Assembly: GCA_036525535.1 (NCBI GenBank)
Contig: DATDAH010000020.1
Coordinates: forward strand, 1 to 14,299
Reading direction: 5' to 3'
DNA from: DATDAH01 sp036525535
Lineage (GTDB): Bacteria > Actinomycetota > Acidimicrobiia > Acidimicrobiales > DATDAH01
DNA: 14,299 nt
The notes below the pieces were generated by a model that was not told the DNA's origin, searched no databases, and worked only from the letters and a program-made list of their open reading frames with translations. The position numbers and the translations under genes are program-made. Of the stretch, positions 1-6,201 are shown in pieces (the stretch's first letter is position 1; every line of letters begins with the position of its first letter).

Positions 1-19
1 GGGGGTACGGAGACACCAT

Positions 20-66
20 CCGCCCTGGGCGGTCGGGGAAACCATGGGCTCATGGTCCTAGGACCA
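20..66. promoter_or_regulatory. Cluster of three short dyad symmetries downstream of the AMIN-like gene
   Basis: Three inverted repeats lie in the 57 bases beyond the stop of the minus-strand AMIN-like gene. They are CCGCCC-T-GGGCGG at 20-32, ACCATG-GGCT-CATGGT at 41-56, and a perfect 14-bp palindrome TGGTCCTAGGACCA at 53-66. The last two overlap, so as RNA they could not fold together. None is followed by a T-run. They may form a bidirectional terminator zone between this gene and one left of the window. The loop-free palindrome at 53-66 would fit a protein-binding site better. The symmetry is seen directly; the function is inferred. Confidence 0.4.
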
Positions 67-76
67 CGAGCGAGGG

Positions 77-634
77 CTACCAGTGGTGGGCGACGTCGAT
101 GACGACGCGGTGGCTGAGCTTCAACACCCGGAAGGGGAGGCGGGCCCGCACGCCCAGCCCGAACTGGGTGTAGCCCTCGAAGGTGCCGCCGTACCGGGTG
201 GAGCGGAACGTCTCGTACCCGGCGAGGTTCACGCCGGGCAGCGGCTCACCGACGACGCCCGGATAGGTCGCGTGGCCGTTGAGGTCGACCGCGGGGGCGC
301 GGATGACGATCTCGATGCGGGCACCGCCCGGCAGCGGGATGACGTCGCCCGACGGGTCCTGGCGGAAGCGCCGGACGTAGCGGATGTTGTAACCCCGGGC
401 TGAGCCGGTCAGGTCGACCACGAAGCGGTCGTAGCACTCGTGCCGCCCGGTGCGGACGTTGTGCACCCGCGACGAGGGAGTGGTCCCCGGCCCGGCGCTC
501 TTGGCCTCGCTGCCCCAGGTCACCCCGCACGAGCCCTCCGCCGGGGCGGTGGCACCGGCCGCCGTGGGCAGGACCGCCGCCGGACCGGCAATCAGGCCGA
601 AGAGGAGGGCAAGGGACACCAGGAGTCGCTTCAT
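77..634 (-). CDS. Secreted AMIN-like domain protein
   Basis: This 185-aa protein begins with a clear export signal: MKRLL, a hydrophobic stretch at about residues 4-20, and an Ala-rich cleavage region near 25-30. No lipobox Cys is evident, so it is probably secreted rather than a lipoprotein. The mature part resembles the beta-rich AMIN-like domain of actinobacterial exported proteins, with RHECYDRFVVDL near residues 64-75 and a closing HRVVIDVAHHW. The two cysteines (C36 and C67) could form a disulfide. AMIN domains are associated with cell-envelope or peptidoglycan targeting; the role here is unknown. The start follows a -10-like TAGGAC by 6 nt; the AGGAC within it could alternatively act as a weak SD. 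The gene diverges from the DJ-1/PfpI gene across 129 bp. The family assignment rests on recalled pattern. Confidence 0.8.
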   Translation of the reverse strand: MKRLLVSLALLFGLIAGPAAVLPTAAGATAPAEGSCGVTWGSEAKSAGPGTTPSSRVHNVRTGRHECYDRFVVDLTGSARGYNIRYVRRFRQDPSGDVIPLPGGARIEIVIRAPAVDLNGHATYPGVVGEPLPGVNLAGYETFRSTRYGGTFEGYTQFGLGVRARLPFRVLKLSHRVVIDVAHHW

Positions 635-640
635 GCGTCT

Positions 641-669
641 GTCCTACACCCTGGCGACCCTTGCGTCAC
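641..669 (-). promoter_or_regulatory. Putative leaderless promoter of the AMIN-like gene
   Basis: On the minus strand, GTGACG (664-669) and TAGGAC (641-646) are separated by 17 nt, and TAGGAC ends 6 nt before the ATG at 634. This matches the spacing of a sigma70-type promoter that starts transcription at or near the start codon. The -10 lacks the usual final T. The same intergenic region holds another inverted repeat, CACCCG (684-689) with CGGGTG (696-701), which could serve either divergent gene. Confidence 0.4.
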
Positions 670-763
670 GAGATGCGTCCCCGCACCCGGGCGGTCGGGT
701 GATCGCACTCACCCTGGTGGGCGGCTCGGAGTTGACCGACCTCTCGACGGGTAGGGGGGAGCC

Positions 764-1324
764 ATGACCAACCAGCTGCAGGACCGACGTATCGCCTTCC
801 TCGTCAGCAACGAGGGGGCCGAGCAGGTGGAGCTGACCGAGCCTTGGTCAGCCGTGGAGGACGCTGGTGGCACGCCCGTCCTCGTGGCGCCGGAGGCCGG
901 CGAGGTGCAGGCGTTCAACCACTTGGACAAGGGAGACACGTTCCCGGTCGACGAGACGCTGACCGACGCCGACCCGGCGAGCTTCGACGGTCTGGTCCTC
1001 CCCGGCGGGGTGGCCAGCCCGGACCAGCTCCGCACCGACGACGATGCGGTCGTCTTCGTGCGCGCCTTCTTCGACGCGGGCCGGCCCGTGGCCGCCATCT
1101 GCCACGCCCCGTGGACCCTGGTCGAAGCCGATGTCGTCGACGGGCGGGCGGTCACGAGCTGGCCCAGCCTCCAGACCGACCTTCGCAACGCCGGCGCCCA
1201 GTGGACCGACGAGGAGGTCGTGATCGACGACACGGGGCCGAACACGCTGGTGACGAGCCGCAAGCCCGACGACCTGAAAGCCTTCTCCGAGGCCGCGATC
1301 GAGGCCTTCGCCGGCTCGGAATAG
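764..1324 (+). CDS. DJ-1/PfpI family protein (type 1 glutamine amidotransferase-like)
   Basis: This 186-aa single-domain protein has the usual length and layout of the PfpI/YhbO branch of the DJ-1 superfamily. The conserved N-terminal acidic motif GAEQVEL is at residues 18-24, with E23 at the position of the DJ-1 glutamate that contacts the reactive cysteine. LVLPGGVASP is at 77-86, and the nucleophile elbow AICHAPW at 111-117 gives Cys113 and His114. Relatives are described as general stress proteins, chaperones, proteases or glyoxalase/deglycase enzymes, and the last activity is disputed, so the exact reaction is not assigned. No signal peptide is seen, so it is cytoplasmic. A GGGGGGAG Shine-Dalgarno sequence directly ahead of the ATG fixes the start. 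A VOC gene follows after 27 nt, which suggests an operon. Confidence 0.93.
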   Translation: MTNQLQDRRIAFLVSNEGAEQVELTEPWSAVEDAGGTPVLVAPEAGEVQAFNHLDKGDTFPVDETLTDADPASFDGLVLPGGVASPDQLRTDDDAVVFVRAFFDAGRPVAAICHAPWTLVEADVVDGRAVTSWPSLQTDLRNAGAQWTDEEVVIDDTGPNTLVTSRKPDDLKAFSEAAIEAFAGSE

Positions 1325-1351
1325 GCCACACCGGGAGACGTTCACCAGGAC

Positions 1352-1870
1352 ATGCCTGTCCTCCGTCTGAACCACGCCGTCCTCTATGTGCGGGACGCGC
1401 AGCGCGCCGCCGCCTTCTACGAAGAGGTACTCGGCTTCCGTAGGATCGGCATGGTCGACGGTTTCGACGGGGCGGTGTTCCTGCAGGCCCCCGGCTCGAC
1501 CAACGACCACGACCTCGGACTGTTCACCATCGGCGAAGGCGCCGGGCCGTCCGGCGCCGGCCGCCAGACCGTCGGTCTCTACCACCTGGCCTGGGAGGTC
1601 GACACCCTGGCCGAGTTGGAGCGCATCGCCGCCCTCCTGTCCGAGCACGGCGCGCTGGTCGGCGCCAGTGACCACGGCACGACCAAGGCCCTGTACGCCC
1701 ACGATCCGGACGGCATCGAGTTCGAGGTGTCCTGGCTGGTCCCCGCCGACCTCATCGACGAGGCGACGTTGGCGGCGAGGGCCCGCATCGGGCCCCTCGA
1801 CATCGAGACGGAGAAGCGCCGCTACGGGGCCGAGACCCGCGGCGGTGTGGGGGTGTCGGCCCCCGCCTGA
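1352..1870 (+). CDS. VOC superfamily metalloprotein (glyoxalase/extradiol dioxygenase fold)
   Basis: The 172-aa protein shows two beta-alpha-beta-beta-beta half modules typical of the vicinal oxygen chelate superfamily. LNHAVLYVRD at residues 6-15 supplies His8, and AAFYEEVLGFR is the family signature after the first strand. LYHLAWEV at 77-83 supplies His78, and DPDGIEFEV at 118-126 supplies Glu125. His8, His78 and Glu125 are the expected divalent-metal ligands. Substrates in this superfamily range from methylglyoxal-thiol adducts to catechols and antibiotics, so the reaction cannot be set from sequence alone. The C-terminal PLDIETEKRRYG tail is common in actinobacterial members. It lies 27 nt after the DJ-1/PfpI gene and probably shares its transcript. 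The SD is weak (AGGA is too close to the ATG). Confidence 0.9.
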   Translation: MPVLRLNHAVLYVRDAQRAAAFYEEVLGFRRIGMVDGFDGAVFLQAPGSTNDHDLGLFTIGEGAGPSGAGRQTVGLYHLAWEVDTLAELERIAALLSEHGALVGASDHGTTKALYAHDPDGIEFEVSWLVPADLIDEATLAARARIGPLDIETEKRRYGAETRGGVGVSAPA

Positions 1871-1919
1871 CCGTGGGCGGGGAGGCACCGGTAGTGGCTC
1901 GCTACCATCCCCACCTTCA

Positions 1920-2010
1920 GGAGAGGTGCCGGAGTCTGGCTGATCGGGGCGCCCTGCTAAGGCGTTAGTGACCGCAAGGTTGCTCGTGGGTTCAAATCCC
2001 ACCCTCTCCG
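1920..2010 (+). tRNA. tRNA-Ser(GCU)
   Basis: A 91-nt class II tRNA folds cleanly. Acceptor arms are GGAGAGG (1920-1926) and CCTCTCC (2003-2009), with discriminator G2010. The anticodon stem CGCC/GGCG encloses the loop CTGCTAA, giving anticodon GCU, which reads AGC/AGU. The T-arm is GTGGG-TTCAAAT-CCCAC (1988-2002 region), and a long variable arm (around GACCGCAAGGT) is typical of serine tRNAs. CCA is not encoded; CTCC follows. A TACCAT hexamer at 1903-1908 could be its -10. The 3' end TCCCACCCTCTCCGC (1997-2011) recurs exactly at 7979-7993. Confidence 0.97.
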
Positions 2011-2030
2011 CTCCGACCCCTGGCAGGCCT

Positions 2031-2059
2031 CAAGAGAGATTGATGAGAGAAATCTCTTG
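2031..2059. promoter_or_regulatory. Putative TetR operator overlapping the operon promoter
   Basis: CAAGAGA (2031-2037) and TCTCTTG (2053-2059) form a perfect 7-bp inverted repeat centred on 2045. An overlapping alternative dyad, AGAGATT (2035-2041) with AATCTCT (2051-2057), is centred on 2046. The right arm runs into the -35 hexamer TTGTCA (2057-2062). A regulator bound here would block RNA polymerase, which is the usual autorepression arrangement for TetR proteins. The symmetry is seen; binding by the downstream TetR protein is inferred. Confidence 0.5.
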
Positions 2060-2085
2060 TCAATAGAGAGGGCTATCGCTAACCT
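2057..2085 (+). promoter_or_regulatory. Promoter of the TetR/dikinase operon
   Basis: TTGTCA (2057-2062) and TAACCT (2080-2085) are separated by exactly 17 nt, close to the sigma70 consensus. The predicted transcription start is near 2092, which coincides with the likely first codon of the TetR gene, so the message would be leaderless. Confidence 0.55.
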
Positions 2086-2091
2086 GCAATC

Positions 2092-2748
2092 ACGCCGACG
2101 CCACGACCAGCCCGCACCTACCGCTCCCCGCTGCGGGATGAACAGGCACGACGGACCCGCGATCTCATCCTCGACGCCCTCATCGAGCTGCTGGCTGATC
2201 GGCGTTCGGACGACATCACCACGCGGGAGATCGCCGAGCGTTCCGGGGTGTCCCAGCCCACGATCTACCGCCACTTCCCCGACCGGACCGCCCTGCTGAG
2301 GGGCATCTCCGCCCGGGTCGGCGAGCTGATCGGCGAGCGGTGGTGGACCAGCCCCACCCTCGAGACGATCGACGACATCGGGCCGCGGTTCGAGGCCCTC
2401 TTCGAGGTGTCGGACCAGTTCGCCGTCGAGGTTCGGGCCGAGGCCCTCCTCAACGCCGATCCCCGTTGGTATTCCGCTGAGACCCAGCAACACTCCGCCG
2501 GCATCCTCGACTTGGTCGCCGACGCCTTTCCGGATCTCGACGGGCGTCGCCAAGCGCAGGTCGCCGGCCTGCTGCGCTGCCTCGGGTCATCACAGTCCTG
2601 GCTGCGCATGCGCGAGGAGTTCGGTGTGCCCGGCGTCGAGTCGGGCCCATTGCTGCGCTGGGCCATCGACACCCTGATCGCGGCTGTTCGCAACGGCGAG
2701 CTCCCGGAGATCGATTCAGCACCACAGCCCCACGGAGATCAACCATGA
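2092..2748 (+). CDS. TetR/AcrR family transcriptional regulator (non-canonical start)
   Basis: The open frame encodes a TetR-type regulator. From 2092 it would be 218 aa, a normal family length. The DNA-binding region runs RTYRSPLRDEQARRTR, then an ILDALIELLADR helix, then the helix-turn-helix ITTREIAERSGVSQPTIYRHF at about residues 43-62. The rest is an alpha-helical ligand domain ending near SAPQPHGDQP. After the in-frame stop at 2080-2082, no ATG, GTG or TTG occurs until GTG 2248, which lies inside the recognition helix region and would give a broken 166-aa protein. I chose ACG 2092 because it sits 6 nt after the -10 TAACCT. Alternatives are ATC 2089, CTG 2131, or a frameshift from the TTG-initiated frame at 2057. 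The TGA overlaps the ATG of the next gene, suggesting translational coupling. It probably represses its own operon. Confidence 0.85.
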   Translation, partial: TPTPRPARTYRSPLRDEQARRTRDLILDALIELLADRRSDDITTREIAERSGVSQPTIYRHFPDRTALLRGISARVGELIGERWWTSPTLETIDDIGPRFEALFEVSDQFAVEVRAEALLNADPRWYSAETQQHSAGILDLVADAFPDLDGRRQAQVAGLLRCLGSSQSWLRMREEFGVPGVESGPLLRWAIDTLIAAVRNGELPEIDSAPQPHGDQP

Positions 2749-5174
2749 CGACACAGACCCGTACCGACATCGTCCGCCTCAACGAACCGGCGGCGACCGA
2801 GCGGTCGGAGGTGGGCGCGAAGGCCGCCCACCTGGCGACGCTGCGGGCCGCGGGCTTCCCCGTTCCGGACGGTGCTGTACTCCCGGCCGCGCTGCTCGCC
2901 GGGTGGCGCTCCGGCGGGGCGCCGCCCCCCGAGGTCGAACGCTGCGTGAAGGAGATCGTCGACTCGTTCCCGGGGGCCGCCCTCGCCGTGCGGTCGTCGG
3001 CCGATGCCGAGGACGGCACCTCCGCCTCGTTCGCCGGCACCTACGCCACGGTCCTGGGCGCGACCGGCGTCGAGGAGGTCACGAAGGCGGTGCGAACATG
3101 CCTCGACAGCGCCGACGCGCCGAGGCTCGACGCCTATCGAGGCACCGGCGGCGTGCGCATGTCGGTCCTCTGCCAGCCGATGCTCGACCCGGAGGCCGCG
3201 GGGGTGGCGTTCACCGCCGATCCGGTCTCGGGTGACACCGAGGTCACGCGCCTCTCGGCGGTCCGCGGCCTTGGCGATCGACTCGTCGACGGTGGGGCCA
3301 TCCCCGACGAATGGCGCGTCGTGGGCGAGGTGGCGGAGACGATTCCGCCCGGTGCCGAGGTGGCCATCTCGGCCGACCAAGCGCTGGCCGTCGCCGACCT
3401 GGCCCGGGCCGCCGCCGAGCACTTCGGGGCTCCGCAGGATGTCGAGTGGGCCATCCACGACGGCCGGGTGCACCTGCTCCAGAGCCGGCCGATCTCTGCG
3501 TTGCCCGTTCGCCCCGAGGCTCAGCTCGACGGTCTGGGTTGGGAGAAGGACGTGGCTCATTACCCGGAGCTGGTCACCCCGTTCGGATGGTCGGTGTTCG
3601 AACCGGCGTCCGATGCGGCCGTGCGAGCCATGAGCAGCGACTTCGGCCTCATGCTGGCCGGGCTCGACCAGGTGTCCATCGGTGGCGAGGTCTACGTCCG
3701 TCCGGTTCCGCCGTTCGGGTCTCCTGAGCCGCAGGGGTCGGCACCTCCGCCCCTTGCCGTGGGGCTCGTCGCCCGCCTGCTGCCGGCGGTCCGCACACGA
3801 ATGAAGGCGGCCAAGCGGGCGCTGACCACCGGACTGCCGGCCCAGCGGCTCGCCGAATGGGACGAACGGTGGCGGGGCGAGTTCGAGCAGCGCACCCAGG
3901 CCCTGCTCGCCGAGGACCTGGCGTCCCTGGACGACGCCGGCCTGGTCGATCACCTGGAGCGGGCGCGCACGCTGCTCGACGACGGGCACTACGTGCACTT
4001 CCAGCTCCTGATGCCCTACACCCTCGCCCTCCACGACCTCGTCCAGCTCTGCCAACGGCTGCTGGGCTGGGGCGAGACCGACACGCTGCGCCTGCTCGTG
4101 GGCTCATCTCCCGCGTCGGTCGCCGGCGCCCGGTCCCTGGACGCCCTGCGGGACCGGGTGGCGGCACGGCCTGAACTCGCCGAGGCGCTCCGGGACGCGG
4201 CGGCCGATCCCGTGGCGACCCTCGACGCGGTCGATCCCGATGTCGCGAACGAGCTGGACGCGTGGTTGAACGCGCACGCGTGGCGCCCGACGAACTACGA
4301 GCCCGGCTCGCCCGCGGTCATCGAACGTCCCGGCGTGGTGACCCGCTTGCTCCTGCACGACGACGCCCCGATCGACGACTCGGTCGCCGCCCAGGCCGAG
4401 GCTGAGGCGCTGGCGCAACTGGCCGATGACGACCGTGGCCGTTTCCTCGCTGCTCTCGAACAGGCTCGGCGGATCTACCCCATCCGCGAGGAGAACGTCG
4501 TCCTGACCGACAACGTCCCCTGCGGCATCCTGCGCCGCTGGGTGCTCGAGGCTGGTCGTCGCCTTGTCCGAAGCGGTCCGCTGGGGCGAGTCGACGACGC
4601 CGTCTTCTGCACCGCGGAGGAGCTGGCCGCGGCTCTGCAGGGCGGAACGGGATCCCTGGAACCCCGCGTCGCGCGCCGGCGCGGCGAGCAGGCATGGACC
4701 CGCGCCCATCCCGGTCCGGCCGTCGTCGGTGAGCTCGACGAGATGCCTGACCTCCGGTACCTCCCTGCGCACGGACGGCGCATGAACGAGGCGATGCTGT
4801 GGGGGCTGAAGATGGAGTTTCCGGGCGAGATCGCCCGAACCGACGGCGAGGCGTTGCGGGGGACGCCGGCGTCGCCGGGCAGCTCCACGGGTCGGGTGCG
4901 CGTCGTGCGAGGCGAGGCCGACTTCGGAACCCTGCTGCCGGGCGAGGTGTTGGTCTGCCCGACGGCGTCGCCTTCGTGGACCATCCTGTTCGCCGTCGCC
5001 GGAGGCCTGGTCACCGACGGAGGGGGCCCGCTCTCCCATGCGGCGATCGTCGCCAGGGAGCACGGTCTGCCCGCGGTCGTCGGGACGGTCCACGCGACCA
5101 GCCAGCTACGGGACGGTCAGGTCGTGACGGTCGACGGCACCACCGGCAGCATCACCGTCCACCCGGACGACTGA
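2745..5174 (+). CDS. Rifampin phosphotransferase-like dikinase (PEP/pyruvate-binding ATP-grasp + swivelling His domain)
   Basis: This is an 809-aa protein. Residues 1-250 form a PPDK-type ATP-grasp domain: EVGAKAAHLATL with K26, AVRSSADAEDG at 81-91 with R83, GVAFTADPVSGD, and VEWAI...LLQSRP. Residues of about 260-690 are a helical middle region starting WEKDVAHYPELVTPFGWSVF. The C-terminal domain carries GGGPLSHAAIVAREHGLPAVVG with the phosphate-carrier His765. PEP synthase and PPDK end in a PEP-binding TIM barrel after the His domain; that barrel is absent here and the His domain is last. This is the order in rifampin phosphotransferase (ATP + drug + water to phospho-drug, AMP and Pi). It is slightly shorter than the roughly 867-aa Listeria enzyme, and the middle region may bind another substrate. 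It is translationally coupled to TetR by ATGA. Confidence is high for the architecture and moderate for an antibiotic substrate. Confidence 0.88.
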   Translation: MTTQTRTDIVRLNEPAATERSEVGAKAAHLATLRAAGFPVPDGAVLPAALLAGWRSGGAPPPEVERCVKEIVDSFPGAALAVRSSADAEDGTSASFAGTYATVLGATGVEEVTKAVRTCLDSADAPRLDAYRGTGGVRMSVLCQPMLDPEAAGVAFTADPVSGDTEVTRLSAVRGLGDRLVDGGAIPDEWRVVGEVAETIPPGAEVAISADQALAVADLARAAAEHFGAPQDVEWAIHDGRVHLLQSRPISALPVRPEAQLDGLGWEKDVAHYPELVTPFGWSVFEPASDAAVRAMSSDFGLMLAGLDQVSIGGEVYVRPVPPFGSPEPQGSAPPPLAVGLVARLLPAVRTRMKAAKRALTTGLPAQRLAEWDERWRGEFEQRTQALLAEDLASLDDAGLVDHLERARTLLDDGHYVHFQLLMPYTLALHDLVQLCQRLLGWGETDTLRLLVGSSPASVAGARSLDALRDRVAARPELAEALRDAAADPVATLDAVDPDVANELDAWLNAHAWRPTNYEPGSPAVIERPGVVTRLLLHDDAPIDDSVAAQAEAEALAQLADDDRGRFLAALEQARRIYPIREENVVLTDNVPCGILRRWVLEAGRRLVRSGPLGRVDDAVFCTAEELAAALQGGTGSLEPRVARRRGEQAWTRAHPGPAVVGELDEMPDLRYLPAHGRRMNEAMLWGLKMEFPGEIARTDGEALRGTPASPGSSTGRVRVVRGEADFGTLLPGEVLVCPTASPSWTILFAVAGGLVTDGGGPLSHAAIVAREHGLPAVVGTVHATSQLRDGQVVTVDGTTGSITVHPDD

Positions 5175-5196
5175 TCCAGCGCGTTCGCTCAGGATC
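5173..5196 (+). terminator. Hairpin at the end of the dikinase gene
   Basis: GATCC (5173-5177) pairs with GGATC (5192-5196), and AGCG (5178-5181) pairs with CGCT (5186-5189). The loop is CGTT and there is a two-base bulge. It overlaps the TGA stop. No T-run follows, so it is either a GC-rich terminator without a U-tract or an mRNA 3'-end stabiliser. Confidence 0.4.
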
Positions 5197-5216
5197 TCGC
5201 GCACCTCACACCACCG

Positions 5217-5252
5217 ATCACGGTTCGCGCTTTGTCCCACGATCCCCGCCAG
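5217..5252. repeat. 36-nt imperfect repeat, copy 1
   Basis: This stretch matches 7961-7996 at 30 of 36 positions and shares GTTCGCGC, TTGTCCCAC and CCGCCAG. Its second half resembles a tRNA 3' end (GTTC..., then TCCCAC, then CCGCCA). It lies 125 bp before the DUF2461 start, in the noncoding gap after the dikinase gene. Function is unknown. Confidence 0.55.
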
Positions 5253-5280
5253 CTAGATCAGGCTTGAACCGCAGTCGGCT

Positions 5281-5299
5281 CGGGACCTGTCAGATCCCG
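5281..5299. promoter_or_regulatory. 19-bp near-perfect palindrome upstream of the DUF2461 gene
   Basis: CGGGACCTGTCAGATCCCG is symmetric around T5290: arms CGGGA and CTG pair with CAG and TCCCG, with a single C/A mismatch. The half-site length and lack of a loop fit a dimeric regulator operator better than an RNA hairpin. It lies about 78 bp before ATG 5377 and about 42 bp before the possible -35. The regulator is unknown. Confidence 0.4.
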
Positions 5300-5364
5300 C
5301 CTTACGCCCCCGACGGGCCCAGCCCTGCCGCCGATGGCGCTGTCCAGAGCCAATCTGTTGTCAC

Positions 5365-5370
5365 TAGCGT
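5365..5370 (+). promoter_or_regulatory. Putative leaderless -10 element of the DUF2461 gene
   Basis: TAGCGT fits the actinobacterial TANNNT -10 and ends 6 nt before ATG 5377. No Shine-Dalgarno sequence is present. A weak TGTCCA lies at 5341-5346, giving an 18-nt spacer. The inference is a leaderless transcript. Confidence 0.4.
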
Positions 5371-5376
5371 TTCGCT

Positions 5377-6027
5377 ATGGCGTTCCAGGGGTGGCCGGTG
5401 GAGGCGCTGGAGTTCTACGAGGGCCTCGAAGTCGACAACACCAAGGCGTACTGGACCGAGAACAAGGCGGTGTACGAGGACAAGGTCCGGGCCCCGATGG
5501 AGGCGTTGCTGGCCGACCTGGCGGCCGAGTTCGGCGAGGGGAAGATCTTCCGCCCCTACCGAGACGTGCGTTTCAGCGCCGACAAGTCGCCGTACAAGAC
5601 GGCGATGGGTGCCCGGCTCGGCGGTGGCGGCTACGTCCAGCTGTCATCGGAGGGGCTGGCCGCCGGGCTCGGGACGTACGTGATGGCCAAAGACCAGCTC
5701 GAGCGGTTCCGCCAAGCGGTCGTCGATGATCGCACCGGTGCCGCGCTCGAGGCGGTCGTCGAGCAGGTGCGCGGCTCGGGCATCGAAGTCACGGGCCGGG
5801 AGGTCCTCAAGACCGCACCCCGCGGCTACTCCAAGGACCACCCGCGCATCGAGTGGCTCCGCCACAAGAGCCTGATCGCCTGGAGGGAGTGGTCCGCCGG
5901 CGCCTGGCTGGGCACCTCGAGCGCCAAGGACCGGATCGTCGACTTCCTGCACCAGGCCCGCTCCCTGCAGGACTGGCTCGACGCCAATGTCGGCGACTCC
6001 GAGCTCGAGGACGCCTGGGGCCGCTGA
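5377..6027 (+). CDS. DUF2461 domain-containing protein (TIGR02453 family)
   Basis: The 216-aa product matches the DUF2461 family over its full length. The N-terminal ALEFYEGLEVDNTKAYWTENKAVYEDKVRAP resembles the family's opening helix pair. The hallmark RPYRDVRFSADKSPYKTAMGARL is at about residues 59-81. The later LKTAPRGYSKDHPRIEWLRHKSL segment is also typical. DUF2461 proteins are widespread, cytoplasmic and biochemically uncharacterised, so no reaction is assigned. No signal peptide or membrane segment is visible. The ATG lacks a Shine-Dalgarno sequence but is 6 nt after TAGCGT, consistent with leaderless expression. It is transcribed toward the convergent Crp-like gene; the 174-bp gap between them shows no strong terminator. 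Confidence 0.93.
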   Translation: MAFQGWPVEALEFYEGLEVDNTKAYWTENKAVYEDKVRAPMEALLADLAAEFGEGKIFRPYRDVRFSADKSPYKTAMGARLGGGGYVQLSSEGLAAGLGTYVMAKDQLERFRQAVVDDRTGAALEAVVEQVRGSGIEVTGREVLKTAPRGYSKDHPRIEWLRHKSLIAWREWSAGAWLGTSSAKDRIVDFLHQARSLQDWLDANVGDSELEDAWGR

Positions 6028-6201
6028 CGCTCCGCGGCGGCATGGCAGCCGGATGGCAAGACGGAACTGGGAGCGAGGAGGAGATGTCCGGTCGGTCCGT
6101 TCGGAGGTCGTCCTCGGGTTCGCGGTGACGCGCGGCGCCGTCGTACCGACGAAGCCTCCTGAACAAGACCGGCCACGTTCCCGACCCCAGCACCTCGACG
6201 G

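Noticed and set aside
848..2002. 384-aa minus-strand open frame opposite the DJ-1/VOC genes, starting MGFEPTSNL
   Set aside because: It is antisense to two convincing genes and its N-terminus is the reverse complement of the tRNA-Ser 3' end, a common artefact. No domain pattern is seen.
2248..2748. GTG 2248 as the start of the TetR gene
   Set aside because: It would delete the first half of the helix-turn-helix although homologous sequence is present in frame upstream.
2739..4055. 438-aa minus-strand open frame opposite the dikinase gene
   Set aside because: It is the complementary shadow of a high-GC gene, with Arg/Gly/His-rich translation and no motif, while the plus strand carries full catalytic motifs.
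2745..5174. PEP synthase or pyruvate phosphate dikinase as the name of the large enzyme
   Set aside because: The C-terminal PEP-binding barrel is missing and the His domain is terminal, so the domain order does not fit either enzyme.
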